From positions 1,956,501 through 2,020,500 of the forward strand of contig JAWUZG010000970.1 of the NCBI GenBank assembly GCA_036785705.1: a stretch of DNA of 64,000 nt, in the 5' to 3' direction. The notes beneath the pieces are model-generated. The model was not told where the DNA came from. It saw only the letters and a program-made list of their open reading frames with translations, and did no database searches. How positions within the stretch are numbered: the first letter of the stretch is position 1; the number at the start of each line of letters is the position of its first letter. Below are positions 23,050 through 36,284 of the stretch, piece after piece. This DNA is from Acanthornis magna (lineage: Eukaryota; Chordata; Aves; Passeriformes; Acanthizidae). Both the position numbers and the translations under genes were made by a program.

Positions 23050-25700
23050 CCCAGCTTTTTATAACAGCTAAAAGCAATCCATAGTTGCATACTTACAATT
23101 TAGCAGTGTATTATATTGTTTGTTTTAATTTGCAGACTGGCCTGTTGAAGGGTGCAGTAGTACAAAAAGTATTGTTCACTTGTGACTGTCATTGTGAAAG
23201 GCACACGTGGTTGTGTATTTGAAAAGCTAAAACCTTCAGACTTACACATCTGGAATTTGTTTTAGCTTTTTACCTTTTCTGGGGGTAGGTGTTTTTTTTG
23301 GGGGGGGAGGGGGGTGGGTTGTGTGGGTTTTTTTTTCTTTTTTTTTTTCCTTTTTCTTCCCCTCCAGGCTCCCGTTTTTTACCACCATGAAAAAGACTTG
23401 TCCCGTTAAAACCAAATTTTATTTTATTTTATTTTTCTGCAATGTCGTCTTTTCTAAGTAATGAAATGTGTAATGTTGGTTAAAATGATGAGGTAAACTA
23501 TGTGAAAAACGTGTATTTTATTCTTTGTATTTTTAAGTCCTGATTTTTTTAACCTATTTTTGGTTTATCTACTCAAGAAGTGATTGCAGCTTTTACATCC
23601 ATTGCCCTTTCAAATTCCCAGTGCACTGGTAGCAGTGAAATACATGGCATTGTGTTTTTTCCTCAGTCAAAATACCTGTGCCAGTTCAGTCTGGTGACCT
23701 GTAGTTCCTGCTGAGTATTAACATGGTGAGGACTGAGGGGCTTGTGGGTGCCTGTTGGATTGTTACAATGAACTGACATGAAATGCTTGTGTTGTTACCT
23801 GTTAAATAGATCTTGCTAACCAGAAGTGTTTATCCTTTTTGTTACTGTTCAAGCCTGGTTGTTTAAATACCTATTCAAAGCTTGGCAGCAGCATTTGTTT
23901 TATTTATCAAAAAACAAATCTGCTTTGGAGAGTGTCAAATTGGGGAACACCTCTGTGCACATCACTTACCTGTGGAAGCCCTATCCAAATATCACCCGAA
24001 TTTGGTGAAAAATCCGACATTTTAAATTGTTTTATGAGGTAGAAACTGAGCAGAGCCTACTCCACAGCAAATTAGATCCCTGGCTTGAAGTCCCTTGGGT
24101 CAGAAATGGTACAAACTGAAATGGGATTAATTGGTAGCATCAAGACTTTAAACTGTTGAGTACATGAACCAGTGATAGTTATGTAGTGGTTGGTTCTTGT
24201 TGGCCTATAGAGAGCATCACAGTAGTATAAACCCCAAACAGACTTACCTTCAATATGAAATAACATCCCTGTAGTAGATTATAGAAGAGCTGTTGGGAAG
24301 GTTCACTTGAGTTGAAGCACAGGCTGTTGGCCGCATTGAGGCCTTGTTGAGCACTGTCCTTTCTGGACATGCTTGTGTTCATCTGGCTTGTCAAAGAGTG
24401 CCTCCCGTATTAACAGCCAGTTACATAATAAATAACCTGTGAGATGCATTATTTTTATTTCCTCCTCTTCGTCCCCTTCTCCCCACCCTCCTTTCTCAGA
24501 AGAAAAAAAAGAATTCACTTGTGCCAGTGTTACAAGGAAAGGGTGATATACCCAAGCTTGTTTCTATTTTTTAAGATAGTAAGCATGCTTTTGCCTTGTG
24601 CCATAGTTTTTAAAGCAGATACAGAATGTTTTTAGTGCTGTTTCTGAAAGGGTGTAGCATTTTTAGCAGAATTTGATGACTTCCTGCCTGAAGTTCTGTA
24701 AGCTGTTTGGAGTTCTATTTTGGATGAAATCTAAATATTTTCATATTTATTGCTTGAAAGAGTTTTAATGTGTATGTAACATGCGGTTACTTCAAGAGAA
24801 TCTGCTATTTGGAAAAAGCTAGTAATTTAATAGCAATGTTAAACATAAACAGCATTTATGGGACCAGTTGCACGCCCCGCCCCAAAAAATGATTAATAAA
24901 CTGTGTTCTTGTAGGCTAATAATAGGTCATTAAAAATCTTGAAGAAAATATATACTTGGCCGTAGGACAGTTCATGAAACCTGTTCAGAGGGCTTTGAGT
25001 GAGGCAGAGGGATGCTTTCTAGAAGTTCTGAAATGTAGGTGCTCATTCTTGCTCTTACAACCTCGGCCCTGTGAGCCCTGTCATCTTTAGGGTAATTCTG
25101 CTGGTACTGGTGAGACTCCAGCATGGAGGAATTTGACAGTGTGCATCTGGGGAAGGCTTGCCATTAATGGAGAGAGATTGTAGGGATAGCAGTGTGGCTG
25201 AGGGGTGCTGGGAAGTAATTTCATGGTTCACCCATGCTCAAGGCACCAAGGAAATAATCCATTCTTACCGGAGTTTTCCTACATAATGTTCAGTGTTGAT
25301 GTAAAGCATTTTATTTATTGGACTTCGATTTCACAATTTAAAATAAAACATATTTTTAACTTTATCTTAGGTGTATGTGCAAATGATTGCCTATCCATCC
25401 CCTTCTGCTTTTTAATACATTCAGAGAACTTTATGTTAATATTTCTTTTGGTGCGAAATGGCTGTTTGACAGAGACAAAAGGAAACTAAGAGTAAGTAAG
25501 ACCTAGAATTTGGCTCTAGATGCTTCAGGTAGATCTTAGTGCATTATAGTTTTTACTTATTATCTCGAATATTGACAGCTACGTATTTTCCTAGAGACTG
25601 ATATTCTTAAATCTTGGTACTAATTTGCTATCACTAAGTCCGTGTGCTCTCACTAAGTGGGTACTGTAGAAATAAAAACCAGATGAATTTTGAGGTGTGG
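23050..25700 (+). other. ADNP2: ADNP2 3' UTR (end uncertain) with candidate poly(A) signals
   Basis: The 3' UTR begins directly after the stop. Candidate AATAAA signals lie at 24427-24432, 24895-24900 and 25671-25676. The signal at 24895 is followed by a U/G-rich stretch (ctgtgttcttgtag), and the one at 25671 by a GU-rich stretch (gaggtgtggaagtggtg). Either could be the main end, and alternative ends are possible. Confidence 0.6.
23300..23327 (+). other. G-quadruplex-like run in ADNP2 3' UTR
   Basis: Runs of 8, 6, 3 and 3 guanines separated by 1, 1 and 6 bases fit the pattern for a quadruplex in the sense RNA. It is flanked by T-homopolymers on both sides, so it is also likely to be length-variable. 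Confidence 0.7.
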
Positions 25701-28328
25701 AAGTGGTGACTGAGACTGCAGTATGTTTGTGGAAAGTCAAGGAGCTTGTAAACAGCCAAGCTGAAAATCAGTGGCTTTAATTAAATGTGGCTTTTTGCTT
25801 AGGCTTCTCTTGGGTGAAATCATTTGGGTAGAAAGTGTTAGGAAAGACACTGCTGCCCCTGTCTGGGCTCCATGTGGGCAGCATGGTAAATGCCTCTCTG
25901 GCACTCCTCTAGGGACAGAGCCTCACACTCCTGGACTATGGGAATGGGAAACAAAGGATCTACCCTCCGCAGCAGACTTTGCAAATACAAGTCCTTGAAG
26001 CATGTGAAAGGAGCTCTGGTCCACTGTAAAAGAAGCCCACTTGCAAAGAATACTGGTTGGCTTGCAGGATGATTGTAGCAAGTACTTGTTTCCTATGGGA
26101 CTGAAAAAACCTCAAATCTGTATGTGTTCTGCTTCTGAAATACATTGGTCTGGAGCAGTGTCTGTGTTTGAGCAGTAATATTTTGTTGTGTTGCCTTGAG
26201 TTTCGTGCTTCTGAAATAGTGTGGTAACTTACTACTGGAATATGTAGTAGGAAGGATTATTATTAAGATATTGGTCATGTTTTTTCTGTATACACTCACA
26301 TGCTGAGAGTTAAGTGAATATTGTTTGGTAAACTGACATTTTGAAAGGGGCCAATAACCAAAACACCTTTGTGGTGGGTTTTCAGGACTGTGTTCTTGTG
26401 TGGAACCTACCTTCACTATCACATCAAACTTTTTTTCTCTTCAGTGTTTTAAGTTTAAGAAAGCTCAGAGCCTTATTCAGGTGGCTGTGAGTATAATTTT
26501 TGGGTGTGCAATTCTCAACAAAATTATCTATAAAGCTGTAATTCTACTGCAGCTGGTTGTGCCATTTTCAGACATGTTTCTCAAACTTGATTGTGGACAC
26601 CTTTTTGTAAGAAAATACTTGATGCTAAGTAGCAAAATACAGATATGTGGAAAGAAAGTTGCAATCTAATAGCAAAGGGAAAAAAAGCAACAGAAAAACC
26701 CCCAAGAAAATGAAAATATTCATGGCTTTTTTAAAAAGTCAGGAGACTTTTGACTCCTCTGAAATATGTATGTGAAAATGACAAATCAAGGATTTTCATG
26801 AATGAAGCAGAACTGTGTGGTGCTGCATTTAGGGTGTTAACACTTCGCTTTAGTGCCTGTCTCATTCCGGCTGTTCAGATCTGACAAGCAGCCTGCAACT
26901 ATGACCATTTCTCTTTTTACTTGGGTACCAGATCCCAAAATGTGTAGCATTGTTCTTTTTGCCCTGCATTTGCCCAGTTTAACCTACTGAGTGTGAGGGG
27001 GTGTCTGTGGTGTGTGTGTGTGCTTACGGTGCTGCCCAGTGTGTTTGAGGGAATTGTTGTTCCGCAGATAATCAGGAATGTGTGCACCGTGTGCCCATCC
27101 TCTTTAATTCCACATAAACTATTGTTCATCAAGGTTTTATCTAGTATGTTGCAGAGCAGCTTGTAATAAAATGAGGGGAAGTAGAAATCTCAAGTATCAT
27201 TGCAGGTACCACTCTTTTTTTGTATTGTCTGCTTGTCCATTAAAAGGGAGTGAGAGCAGTTCCTGCCATCCTTGAAGACTGAGACTGGCAAGTGCTGTGT
27301 GCATCGAGCTGCGCTAAGTAAAGGACAGCTGACAGTGTGTGTGTCATTGAAAACCATCAGCCATGGACATTGTGGAGAAAGATCTGATTTATCAGAGCTT
27401 ATCATCTGTTTGAACGCAAAAAACCACTAAATTTGGAATGAAGCGAGCAGTCTGTAAGGCAGCATTGCTGTCCATTTGCTGCACCAGGCTGAGACAGAGC
27501 CTTGCTGAGCAACACGCCTGCTCCCTGGTTCTCATCTGGCCTGAAGAGGGATGCTTCATGGACACTTATGGAAGGATGGGAAAATGCTAAGACATCAACT
27601 CGAGCACAGTCAAGTACTGTTAATAAATGTAGCAAAAGAAAGAATCCAAAAAAGCACCGTAGATTTTTAGTTGTTCTTTGCAGAAAAACAATTGGAGGGG
27701 TGCGAAATGCCCCTGACAGTTTCCAGTCTCTGATGAGATGTGGAAGACAGCCTCCTGTGGACTGGGCTCTGTTAGCTGTGTTGTCATCCCTTGTGTGACA
27801 GCACAGCTAACGTCACCTTTTAGAAAAGGTGATGCAGAAAGGATGCTGTTGGAGCCTCTGTGAAGTACTCAGGGCACTTTGGCACTTTTTTCATGTGTTG
27901 TGAAATCATTTCCAGGTCATGAAGGACAAGTGCCTATAGCAACTTAATTGAATAAGTAATTTGCATATGTAATAGACACAGTGTCATCCATCTGCCACAG
28001 GACTGACATCATACACTATGCTGGAGACCAAGGGCTGAATTGCAAGTTGTCCAGAGCTCTCAGTCTCCTCTCCTGGTCTGGTTAGATAGTTAGGGTTACA
28101 AGGGCATTACTTAACCCAAACCAGGTAGTTACTTTTGAAGGCACTGTCAGTCTGCTCTACGTGTGTATGTCCTTGTGCTCAAGTTCATCTGATTGATGGG
28201 GCAATGGCTGCACAGGATCCTCAGCAGAGCTGAAAGCATGAGGTGAGCCAGTCGGCAGTGATCCTGCAGCATTGTGTGTTAGCAGAGTGAGTGGTACAGC
28301 TCAATGCACAGCTTGTGCGTATTTTCTT
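25700..28328. other. intergenic, nothing recognised
   Basis: No repeat family, exon or domain was recognised. Short open frames (for example 25771-25998, 27502-27798) have no motifs. Confidence 0.6.
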
Positions 28329-28750
28329 AGAATTGTAGAATGGTTTGGACTGGAAGGGACCTTAAAGACCATCTAGTTCCAATCCCCTGCCATAGTCAGG
28401 GACACCTTCCACTAGACCAGGTAGCTCAAAGCCCCATCCAACTCAGCCTTTAATGTTTCCAGGCGTGGGGCATCCATAGTTTCTCCGGGTAGCCTCTTCT
28501 AGTGTCTTACTACTCTCTCAGTAAAGAACTTCCTCCTGATACCTAATCTCTCTCAGTCTGTGTCCATCCCTGCTTCTGCCATTTCATGCGTTTTTAAAAG
28601 GTCCCTCTGCATCTTTCTTGTAGGTTCCCTTCAAGTACTGGAAGGCCACAATTAGGCCACTCAAGCCTTCTCTTCTTCAGGCTGAACAATCCCAACTCTC
28701 AGGCTTTCCTTGTAGAAGAGGTGCTCCATCGCTCTGATCGTCTGGGTGAC
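28329..28750 (-). repeat. CR1 LINE 3' fragment
   Basis: Reverse-strand CR1: starts tagaattgtagaatggtttg, then ggaagggaccttaaagacca, gccccatccaactcagcct, ggcatccatagtttctcc and ggtgctccatcgctctgat. Truncated, with no intact frame. Confidence 0.92.
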
Positions 28751-31700
28751 CCTTTTTATTTTGGAATAAGAGTTCATTTTAAGGTAGATGTCTGGACTGA
28801 TCTTGTTAATGCTGTGAAAAGTGCAAGTCTGTTAACCAAACTTGTTAATGGAGGAAAAGTGGCTGGGCAGCATTGGTGTAGAGAAGAACGAGTATTGTAT
28901 GTGAAGAACTTGAGTGCTGGGACTTCATACGGCAGCATTGTGATTTCCAAACACGCACGGATGAAGGTCAGCCAGCGCAGATCCACCCAGCCCACTGCTG
29001 CTCAGTGCCACGGGTAGCCTTGGCAGAACCAGAGGGTGATGTGTGACCGCCTGTGCCTTCAGTGTGGGATCATGCAGAGCCGGTGCTGGGGTCAGGGCTG
29101 TGGGATTGAGAAGGAACGAGTGTGTTTGGGGCAGGAAGATATTTTTGGGTTGCTCTTCAGCTGAGGGGAGGTGCGTGAGGTGGCTGCTCCTGATACAAAG
29201 GGGCTGCTGCTCACCAGCAGAACCTGGTGCTGGGCAGTCTGTAGGAGCCTGCCAAGTCCTGCAAAAATGTCTGTCTTGGGAACAGGCTGAAAGCCCAGCT
29301 AACAAGGGTTGGACTCCCACTGGGTCAGGGCATGGAGTGGCATTTGGAAGCAGAGGGGCAGCTCCCTATTAAACACTGCACGAGGGATGGCTGCTGTAGG
29401 TGAATTCCCGGATCATCTCTCGGGGGGGGGGCAGTGGCAGTGTCACACACTGTGCAGTTTCTTTGTAAAGGCCTGGGTTTTACTGAATGTGGCCTTGACC
29501 AGGTCCCTGCAGAAGTGAGGAGTGTGACCAGGGGCTGGGGTCCCTGGATGCAGGGGGGCTGTGACAGTGGGGGTGGGGGAGCCTCTCCAGAGCCCCCCTG
29601 AGCATGAGACCAAGCTCTTGCTGCTGCACCTGAGGGGCTGGGGCTGCCTGGCCCATGGAGACTTGGACAGAGCAAAGGTCCATCTCACAGATGACCCTTC
29701 TCCACTGGATTCTTCTGATGCCCTTTTTGTTGTTTAACAGGTGAATTAGCAACCTTGGACTGGAGGCTTTCTAATAAAAATTACTCAACTAAGAAATAAA
29801 ATGGCAAATATTTATAAAATATTTTTAAAATAATCTAATACAAATATTCAAAAAATTGCACATACTGTTCTAAATGCTTTCATTTTGGAGAGGAGGAGGG
29901 AACAACAGCAGCAATAAAGACCTCTTAATAGTGCAAGGCTCTTGGGGAAACAGAGATGCTATTTTAATAGGAAAAAAATCCCATTTTCTCAGAGCAGATG
30001 CTTCCTAGTGTTTCTGTTGCCCTAAGCCAGATGTTCCTCTGGGGCAATGAGGTCAACTGTCATAGAAATACCCAAAAATCTTGGCAAAAAGCTTGAAATA
30101 TCCAAAAATCTGCAATTTGTATACCCTGTCTGGTTTTTGGAGTAGGTGGAAGAGAAATGGTAAGTGTCTGACAGGTTTCTGTTACTTGAGTAAAAATGTT
30201 TCTTTGTACTACTCTGTGGTTGAACATTGTTAGATCTGCTTGTGGTTTTGTTAGAGTATTTGTATCATGCTGAGAAATAGAGATTGCTCTTTGGGAAATC
30301 TGCAGCCATAAAACTTTCTAAATACAGTGACATTACTATTAGAAGATGTTTAACTGGTTGGAGCAGTTCCCTGTTTGTTTAGTTTTGTTTAGTTTTAGGG
30401 TTTTGGTTAGTGTAATTAGTTTAGTTTTTTGTGATGTTCCCTTTTCCCTCTCTGTGGAAGGAGGTGGATTCTTAAGGAATTAGGGGGGCAAAAATTTAAA
30501 CAGGGAGCTTTAGACAAAGGACTTCACAAACCCTATAAGCAGATCCAGCCAAGGAAGGAGGGATAAGTCGTGCGTGGAAATATTATGTTGGTGACAAGTC
30601 CTGAGCAGGGCGATAAACCCTGCAAGAGGGAATTGCTAGGTTTTTCCTTATTTCCCCCCGCCTTTTCTCCATACTGCTAAATAAAAATATACTATATTTT
30701 TTTTATTCTACTTCGTATGATAAGTCGGATGCAAGGGAGAAGCAGAGCGTTGAGGTCAGACATCCAGTCAAGGCTCAGCCCAGAGGCATCCCTGCCTCAT
30801 TTTACCTCCTTTTTCTTTTCAACAGGAGATTGTATCTGTTGTGCCCAGGTGGTTGCACAACAAGCAAACCCATGTTGCTCTAACTGCAGCGAGGGGCACT
30901 GCCCTGGTGGTCATTGGTGGGGACAGGATGGTTGTGTGGTGAGCTGGGGTTCGGTCCTGTCCATGCGCCTGGACTGCTCTCCAGTCTTCCCAGTCCTCCC
31001 CTTGTGGAGGTCCCCAATGCAAGATCAAAAATGGTGCTGACATCTACTGGTTGTTGTTCAGATATTGATGCACTCATTTGCTTTTCCCTCCTCTTCTGAG
31101 TTAAGGCAATAATGCTGAATTTACTGTTATTCATGATCATTTCAGGTCTGCATGAGAGTGCTTTGAACAACCAGGATTTTCTTAAAAATATCTTTAAAAT
31201 ATTCACTTCTTTGTTTGCAGGGGCTGAAATCTTGAGAGTGTTTATGTACCTGTGTCTGATTATCCTCTTGAAGTACCCAGTTAATTTAACTTTTTAGATT
31301 GCTGGTGACAAAAATTATCAGTGTGGATTTGACTCATTTCCATGCCAACAGTTTAATACATCCATACATGTTCTTGATGTCAGGTATCCTTCTAAACCAA
31401 TTACATTCTTGGGGCAGCCCTGAGTGCTTTTTGATGGGCATCTGCAGGAGGAAATAAATTTACATAAAGCAAGAGAGATTTAAGCCTGTGCAGATTTGAT
31501 CTTGAGAATGAAGTGGCACAGAAAATAGAGCTGGAGTTGTAGAAAAGCTTAAACAAAAACGACTGAAAAACAAAAATCCCTAGGCGGCTGCATTCCTTCT
31601 AAATCAAAAGCAGCTGAAATGTAATTCCCCTTGTGCTGTGGTGCCACCTACGGGATTTCTGTGGGGAACACAACCCTGGCCACAGTGTAGTTTTTTAATC

Positions 31701-32614
31701 TTAGGGTTGAAGGTTTATTTTAAAACCACAAGAGCATGATGTCTTCCTGAGTCTATCAAAATAAATGTTTCCCACACTGTACTTAGCTATTTCTGTATTG
31801 AATTTCAGGAAAGTTGAATTCCTTCTCAGAAACTTTGGTAACACTGCTGTCAGCAATTGCAGACCTGAGCCCAACACCTAATATACTTCCTGTCCACAGT
31901 GGCATTTCTAAAATGCCTAGTGCACGTTAGATCTGCCTGGTAAAAAAATAATCAGAGTAATACAATCTATGAAAAATCTTGTGAGTTACTGCAGACATCA
32001 CAGCAGTGATTTTGAACCTGTGAAATCTATACGTGTTTTGGAGAGCAGAGATTTCTGTGTTAAAAGATTAGCATTTTGAAGCCATAATCAAATGCAGACT
32101 TAAAAAAATAGATCTGAAGCTTTAATACAACTACTCCTAAAACTGTAGACAAGTGATCTGAGTGTTAAACATTCAAAATAGAGACATCTGGGTTGTAGCT
32201 GTGAGTCTTTTGCTAACCTGTGTGTTTTGGGCAAGACCTTTAATTTCACAACACAGAAAAGGCCATAACATATGAAAGAAGATACGTACTCTTCAGGAAT
32301 AAGTAATAGTGTATGGAATGCATTTTCAACTCACTTGATTCTTTTCAAGTGCAGAACTACTGTCACTGAACTGTGAATTGAACTCCCCAAGTAAAGCACA
32401 GAGCTCTTATTCAAGCCAGGAGGGCTGCTGGATGTTTAGTAACCACTTTTATCCTGATAGGGAGGGACTGGACAAATTCTACCCTTTTGCTGAGTGAGTG
32501 CCATTTTTTTCAAGGGTGCCAAATACCTGCCTGGTGGATGCAGCACAGTGTTATGTATCCAACAGGTGGCTTGGATGTGCAAAGTAAAACATTTCAAAGG
32601 TATTTAGTATTTAA
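28751..32614. other. intergenic, GC-richer patch then AT-rich
   Basis: The 28,900-29,720 part is GC-richer and has a G10 run at 29422-29431. It has overlapping open frames on both strands but no recognisable product. At 30,380-30,720 there is repeat-like text with an aataaa near 30680 whose family I cannot name. Nothing else is supportable. Confidence 0.5.
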
Positions 32615-32845
32615 TATGATTTGATGCAAGAGAAAATTTTTTTTCCCAATGAGAACAAACAGACATTGGAATGGTCTTCCCAGGGAAGGAAGTAGTGGAT
32701 TCCCCAGCATTTTTAAGGACACTTTTAAGGTTGTGTTGGACTGGGTTCTGGGCCATCTTCTTTACACCATGCTTTTGCCAAGTAAGGTTGGACCTGATGA
32801 TGCCTGAGGTCCCTTCCAACCTGGTATTCTGTGATTCTGTGATAT
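32615..32845 (+). repeat. CR1-like LINE 3' fragment
   Basis: Sense CR1-type tail: gaatggtcttcccagggaag, ttttaaggttgtgttggact, ggttggacctgatgatgcct, cccttccaacctggtattct and terminal gtgattctgtgat. This subfamily differs in text from the copies at 9.3 and 14.4 kb. Confidence 0.85.
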
Positions 32846-33024
32846 GTGTTGCTGCAGTGGAATTGTTGATCTGGAATTAAGTTGCAAGAGAAAATATGTC
32901 ATGGAATTCAAATTCAAAAACTGGAAATGACCAAGTTGTAAAAATGCAAGGTGAGCGAGGAGACCAGCAAAATGGTTAGCAGGCGTAGCAATATTTTTCA
33001 GCTACTCAAAACTTTATTGCAGAA

Positions 33025-33295
33025 TTACACCATTGTTTATGTGGGAAGAGACCACTTCAGAACATCTAATCCAACCCCTTGGATCTCCAATCCACAGTCC
33101 ACCTGGAGCCTGGACTGTGTCCCGTCCTGTTGGGTATCTTCAAGGATGGAAGATTAACTTTGACCTCTCTGGAAAACCTGTGCCAAACACTGTTTTGACC
33201 AATCTCACAGTAAAAGAGATGTTCAGGTGGAGTTTGAGGTTTGTCTTTTGTGCCCACTGCCTCTTGTCCTGCAAGCAGGCTCTGCCCTTCCTAAC
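33025..33295 (-). repeat. old CR1-like fragment
   Basis: Reverse-strand CR1 with diverged blocks: gaccacttcagaacatctaa near 33050, then ggtatcttcaaggatgg, aacctgtgccaaacactg, ctcacagtaaaagagatgtt and gcccactgcctcttgtcctg. An older, more diverged subfamily. Confidence 0.8.
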
Positions 33296-34948
33296 ACTTC
33301 CAGACTATGAATGTATCCTTTGAAAGTGGCATCTGCCAGTAATAAAGTAGTTAAAAGTCTAGTGCAGTAGGCAGTAAAAATGTTTCAAAGATCAGTGGCA
33401 GCTGTGCATGCATTTACTAAGGATAAATGTTCCTGCATTGCTGTGGTATGAAACATCTCTGCTGTTAAAAATCAGAGCATCACAGGATGGCACAGTTGCT
33501 ACATCCACGCTGCCAATGCCTTTCTCTCCACCTGCATCAGTTCATGGCTTGTGTACAGCACTGCTGTACAAAGGAAACTCGGGTGAACTATGCAGTTTGG
33601 GAAACTTGGCATTGAGAACAAGGACTGAACAATTGTTTCATTGCCAGAGTTTGGTCCAGTGATGTTAACTGAGTCTGCTTATAATTGTGTGTATTTGCTG
33701 TTTATTTACTCGCTGAGTGCAAGTGTGAGTGTGTTGCTTCGGACAACATAACAGAAAATTAGTATGAGATGTGATGGACCACAGTGACACCATCAGAGCA
33801 AGAAGGGCCACAGTAATGGTTAACATTCCGTGTTTCTGTATTGCACATACCCTTGATGCAGCAGCAATGATGTGAAAAGTTCAAAGAGCATTTCCGAGGC
33901 TCTGGCCCTTGCTCACACCCATGTTTGACTCTGAAGTTGTTTAAACACTTGCCAAGAGAAACTTTTCCACATGAACATAACAGATGCTAGTTACTGGATT
34001 GTAATCAAGCCTTTGCATGTTTTTGAGTGTGCTTAAACCTGACTAAAAATCCTTCTCAGAATAATGAAAAGCATCTCAGTTCCTCCATGTATCACTGTTG
34101 TTGCAGCCTGGACTGTGTTAGCTGCTTTGCCATCATGACTGACTGACGTGGGAGAAGGGTAACTCAGCTTCCCTCCACAGGCCACAACTTTGCCTGCTCT
34201 GTTCCCAAAGCTGCAATCTTCTGCTGTGGTCATTCACCAGCACTGCCTTGCTCTGCCATCCACCAGAGCAGGGCTGGGAAGTCTGTGCTTGAGGTTGTTT
34301 GGGATGGCACATCCTTACTACATCACTTATGGATGGAAATAGTTTCCATCTCTCTTTCCTGCTAGTCTTTGTGATAAACATTCTCTTATATGGTTCAATT
34401 CCTCTGACTCTTTCTGCCTGTGCAGTTTCTCCTGTTGAAACCTTCTAAAGCCAGAAAGGAAAATATGATAGATTTTTTTTTTCTACTTTGAAAATGTGTA
34501 TTTGCATTTCTCATATCTTCTTTGACTCATCTGGGCCTTGAGTGAGGTCTTAAAGCTGTGGTGCAGGGACACAGTAAGTCCTGTATCACAGTATAAACAG
34601 CACTTAAGAAAGTACTGCAGCCATGAGATGCTGATCCAGAGTTTACATTGCCACTTCAAGCCTGTTAAAGAAGAAAAATGCACAACCTGACAGATCCAAC
34701 ACATGCACAGAGAATGTGTGTATGACAGCATTTGTTTTCCAGCGTGAAAGCCAGACAGGCTGCTCCTTGTATCTTGTTTTCTGGCCAAGACATGTCCCTG
34801 CTTCTGGTCTGGATGAAGCTGCTGGTGCCCAGAGCCAGTGCTAATGACAGTACAGCCACACTGTGCTGGCAGCAGCTCACTTGCTGCATGGAAGTAATGG
34901 CTGCAGCTATTCCAACTGACTCTGTTATGCCAGAGGCCCCGAACGTGA
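33296..34948. other. intergenic, no gene recognised
   Basis: Unique-looking sequence without recognised repeats. A 209-codon open frame on the minus strand (34483-35112) covers the right part; it has no recognisable domain and overlaps the exon-like piece on the plus strand. Confidence 0.5.
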
Positions 34949-35080
34949 TGCAGCAATCGGGAGCTGATGGCTGCTCCTGACTCATGCCAGCAATTCCACT
35001 GGGACTTGGATGCTGCTCTTACTGCCCTGAGCAGGAAGGACCAGAGTGTTGCTAGCTCAGAGGAAAATGAACTGCTGCAG
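34949..35080 (+). pseudogene. orphan exon-like segment encoding a UBA-like peptide
   Basis: A 44-codon open stretch follows TGA at 34946-34948 and ends exactly at a consensus donor CAG|GTGAGT (35081). The translation includes SCQQFHWDLDAALTALSRKD and a tail SSEENELLQ. The WDLDAALTAL pattern resembles the last helix of UBA-like domains. No convincing acceptor or neighbouring exon was found, and the frame just upstream (to 34980) is shifted by one. It may be an exon of an unrecognised gene, a decayed gene piece, or chance. Confidence 0.25.
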
Positions 35081-35259
35081 GTGAGTGCACTTGAGAATGA
35101 AACTGTCCACAATTATCTTTAACCTTTTTGCATAGCCAGAAAACACCATGTATAAATCATATAATAAGTCAATGTGATCCTGCATCTTTGATTGCCATTT
35201 GTACTTGAAATTCAAACTTTGAGGCTGATATGGAACCTGATACAGGGCGCTGTGATATA

Positions 35260-35325
35260 AATATGTTTATATGCATATATATATATGTGTATATGTGTGT
35301 ATGCATGCATATATGTGCATATGAA
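35260..35325. repeat. TA/TG-rich microsatellite
   Basis: Alternating at/gt dinucleotides (atatatatgtgtatatgtgtg) with interruptions. Confidence 0.8.
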
Positions 35326-35759
35326 TAAAGCTTTTCTTATATTTACTGATTGTTACTCCTGTTGCTGCAGCTCAAAACTTGGCTAAAAGGTAAATTTATA
35401 CACCAAAGAGTAGTAACAACCAATCCACTTGTTCCCCTGTCAGCAAAGAGTGTGGAATTGCAGAACACCAAGCTGAAGAGCAGGCTTTAATTTGAAACCT
35501 GCCACATTAGCACTGGTGAGAACTCCTGTTCTGCTGTATGTCATAACCCTCTGATTGAACAATTTAACCCCCTAGGACTATTCAGCAGTGCTATAGAGGA
35601 ATGCTTGCTTAGAAGGAGAATCAGAACTGGATAAAACAGATTGAAAACCCTGTGTGTATTGCAAGATGTCATGCTGAGATCTGAGCACAAAGAAGCAAAT
35701 TGAGAAACCTTGCCAAGTACAAGAAAAAGCATTTACAAAAACACAGGGGTGGCTTTTTA

Positions 35760-35951
35760 CAGCTAGAATCTATGGGATTATTAATGACTGCCAGAGTTAC
35801 AGAACCATCAACATCCTTTGGCTCAGATTACTCTCCTTACTGGACCTGGCCAAATGAAGCAGAATCCAGCTTTGAGGAAGACAAGTCAGGGCATACTTTG
35901 TGGGGAAGAATGGATTTATTCTGTTTTAAGAAAGGACTGAGATCTAATTAA
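35760..35951 (+). pseudogene. second orphan exon-like open segment
   Basis: After a weak acceptor (gctttttacag) an open frame runs to TAA at 35949-35951. It encodes a moderately acidic peptide with TEPSTSFGSDYSPYWTWPNE and ESSFEEDKSGHTLW. The composition looks protein-like but matches no family I know. The join to the segment at 34949-35080 is not supported by a clear intervening exon with matching phase. Confidence 0.15.
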
Positions 35952-36007
35952 CAGGTATCTGATAATACAGCAAGTTTGAAAGCCATTTATAGATTTATAG
36001 ATGTGTT

Positions 36008-36050
36008 TTATATATATATATATGCATATGTACATATATATACACACACC
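36008..36050. repeat. TA/CA microsatellite
   Basis: tatatatatatatatgcata-type run followed by acacacacc. A simple repeat. Confidence 0.8.
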
Positions 36051-36284
36051 TCTAATCAGGATTATTCTCATATATATGATAATCTAATGAAAAATTTAAC
36101 CTTAATAACCTTTATGTGATGGTGGGGTTACTGCACTATTTCACGAGTTATTGCATCTTCAGGGAAGGTTGTCCTTTATTTTTTGTTCTTCTTTATGTCC
36201 TAGGAACTGAAAGGCAAAAAAAGCCTTTTACAAGAGCTTTTGCTCAGCCATTTCACTGTTGCCTGAGAAGAGTATCTGGTCCAA

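Noticed and set aside
34483..35112. 209-codon minus-strand open frame
   Set aside because: No recognisable domain or splice context. It overlaps other open frames on both strands and is within the range of chance for a window of this size.
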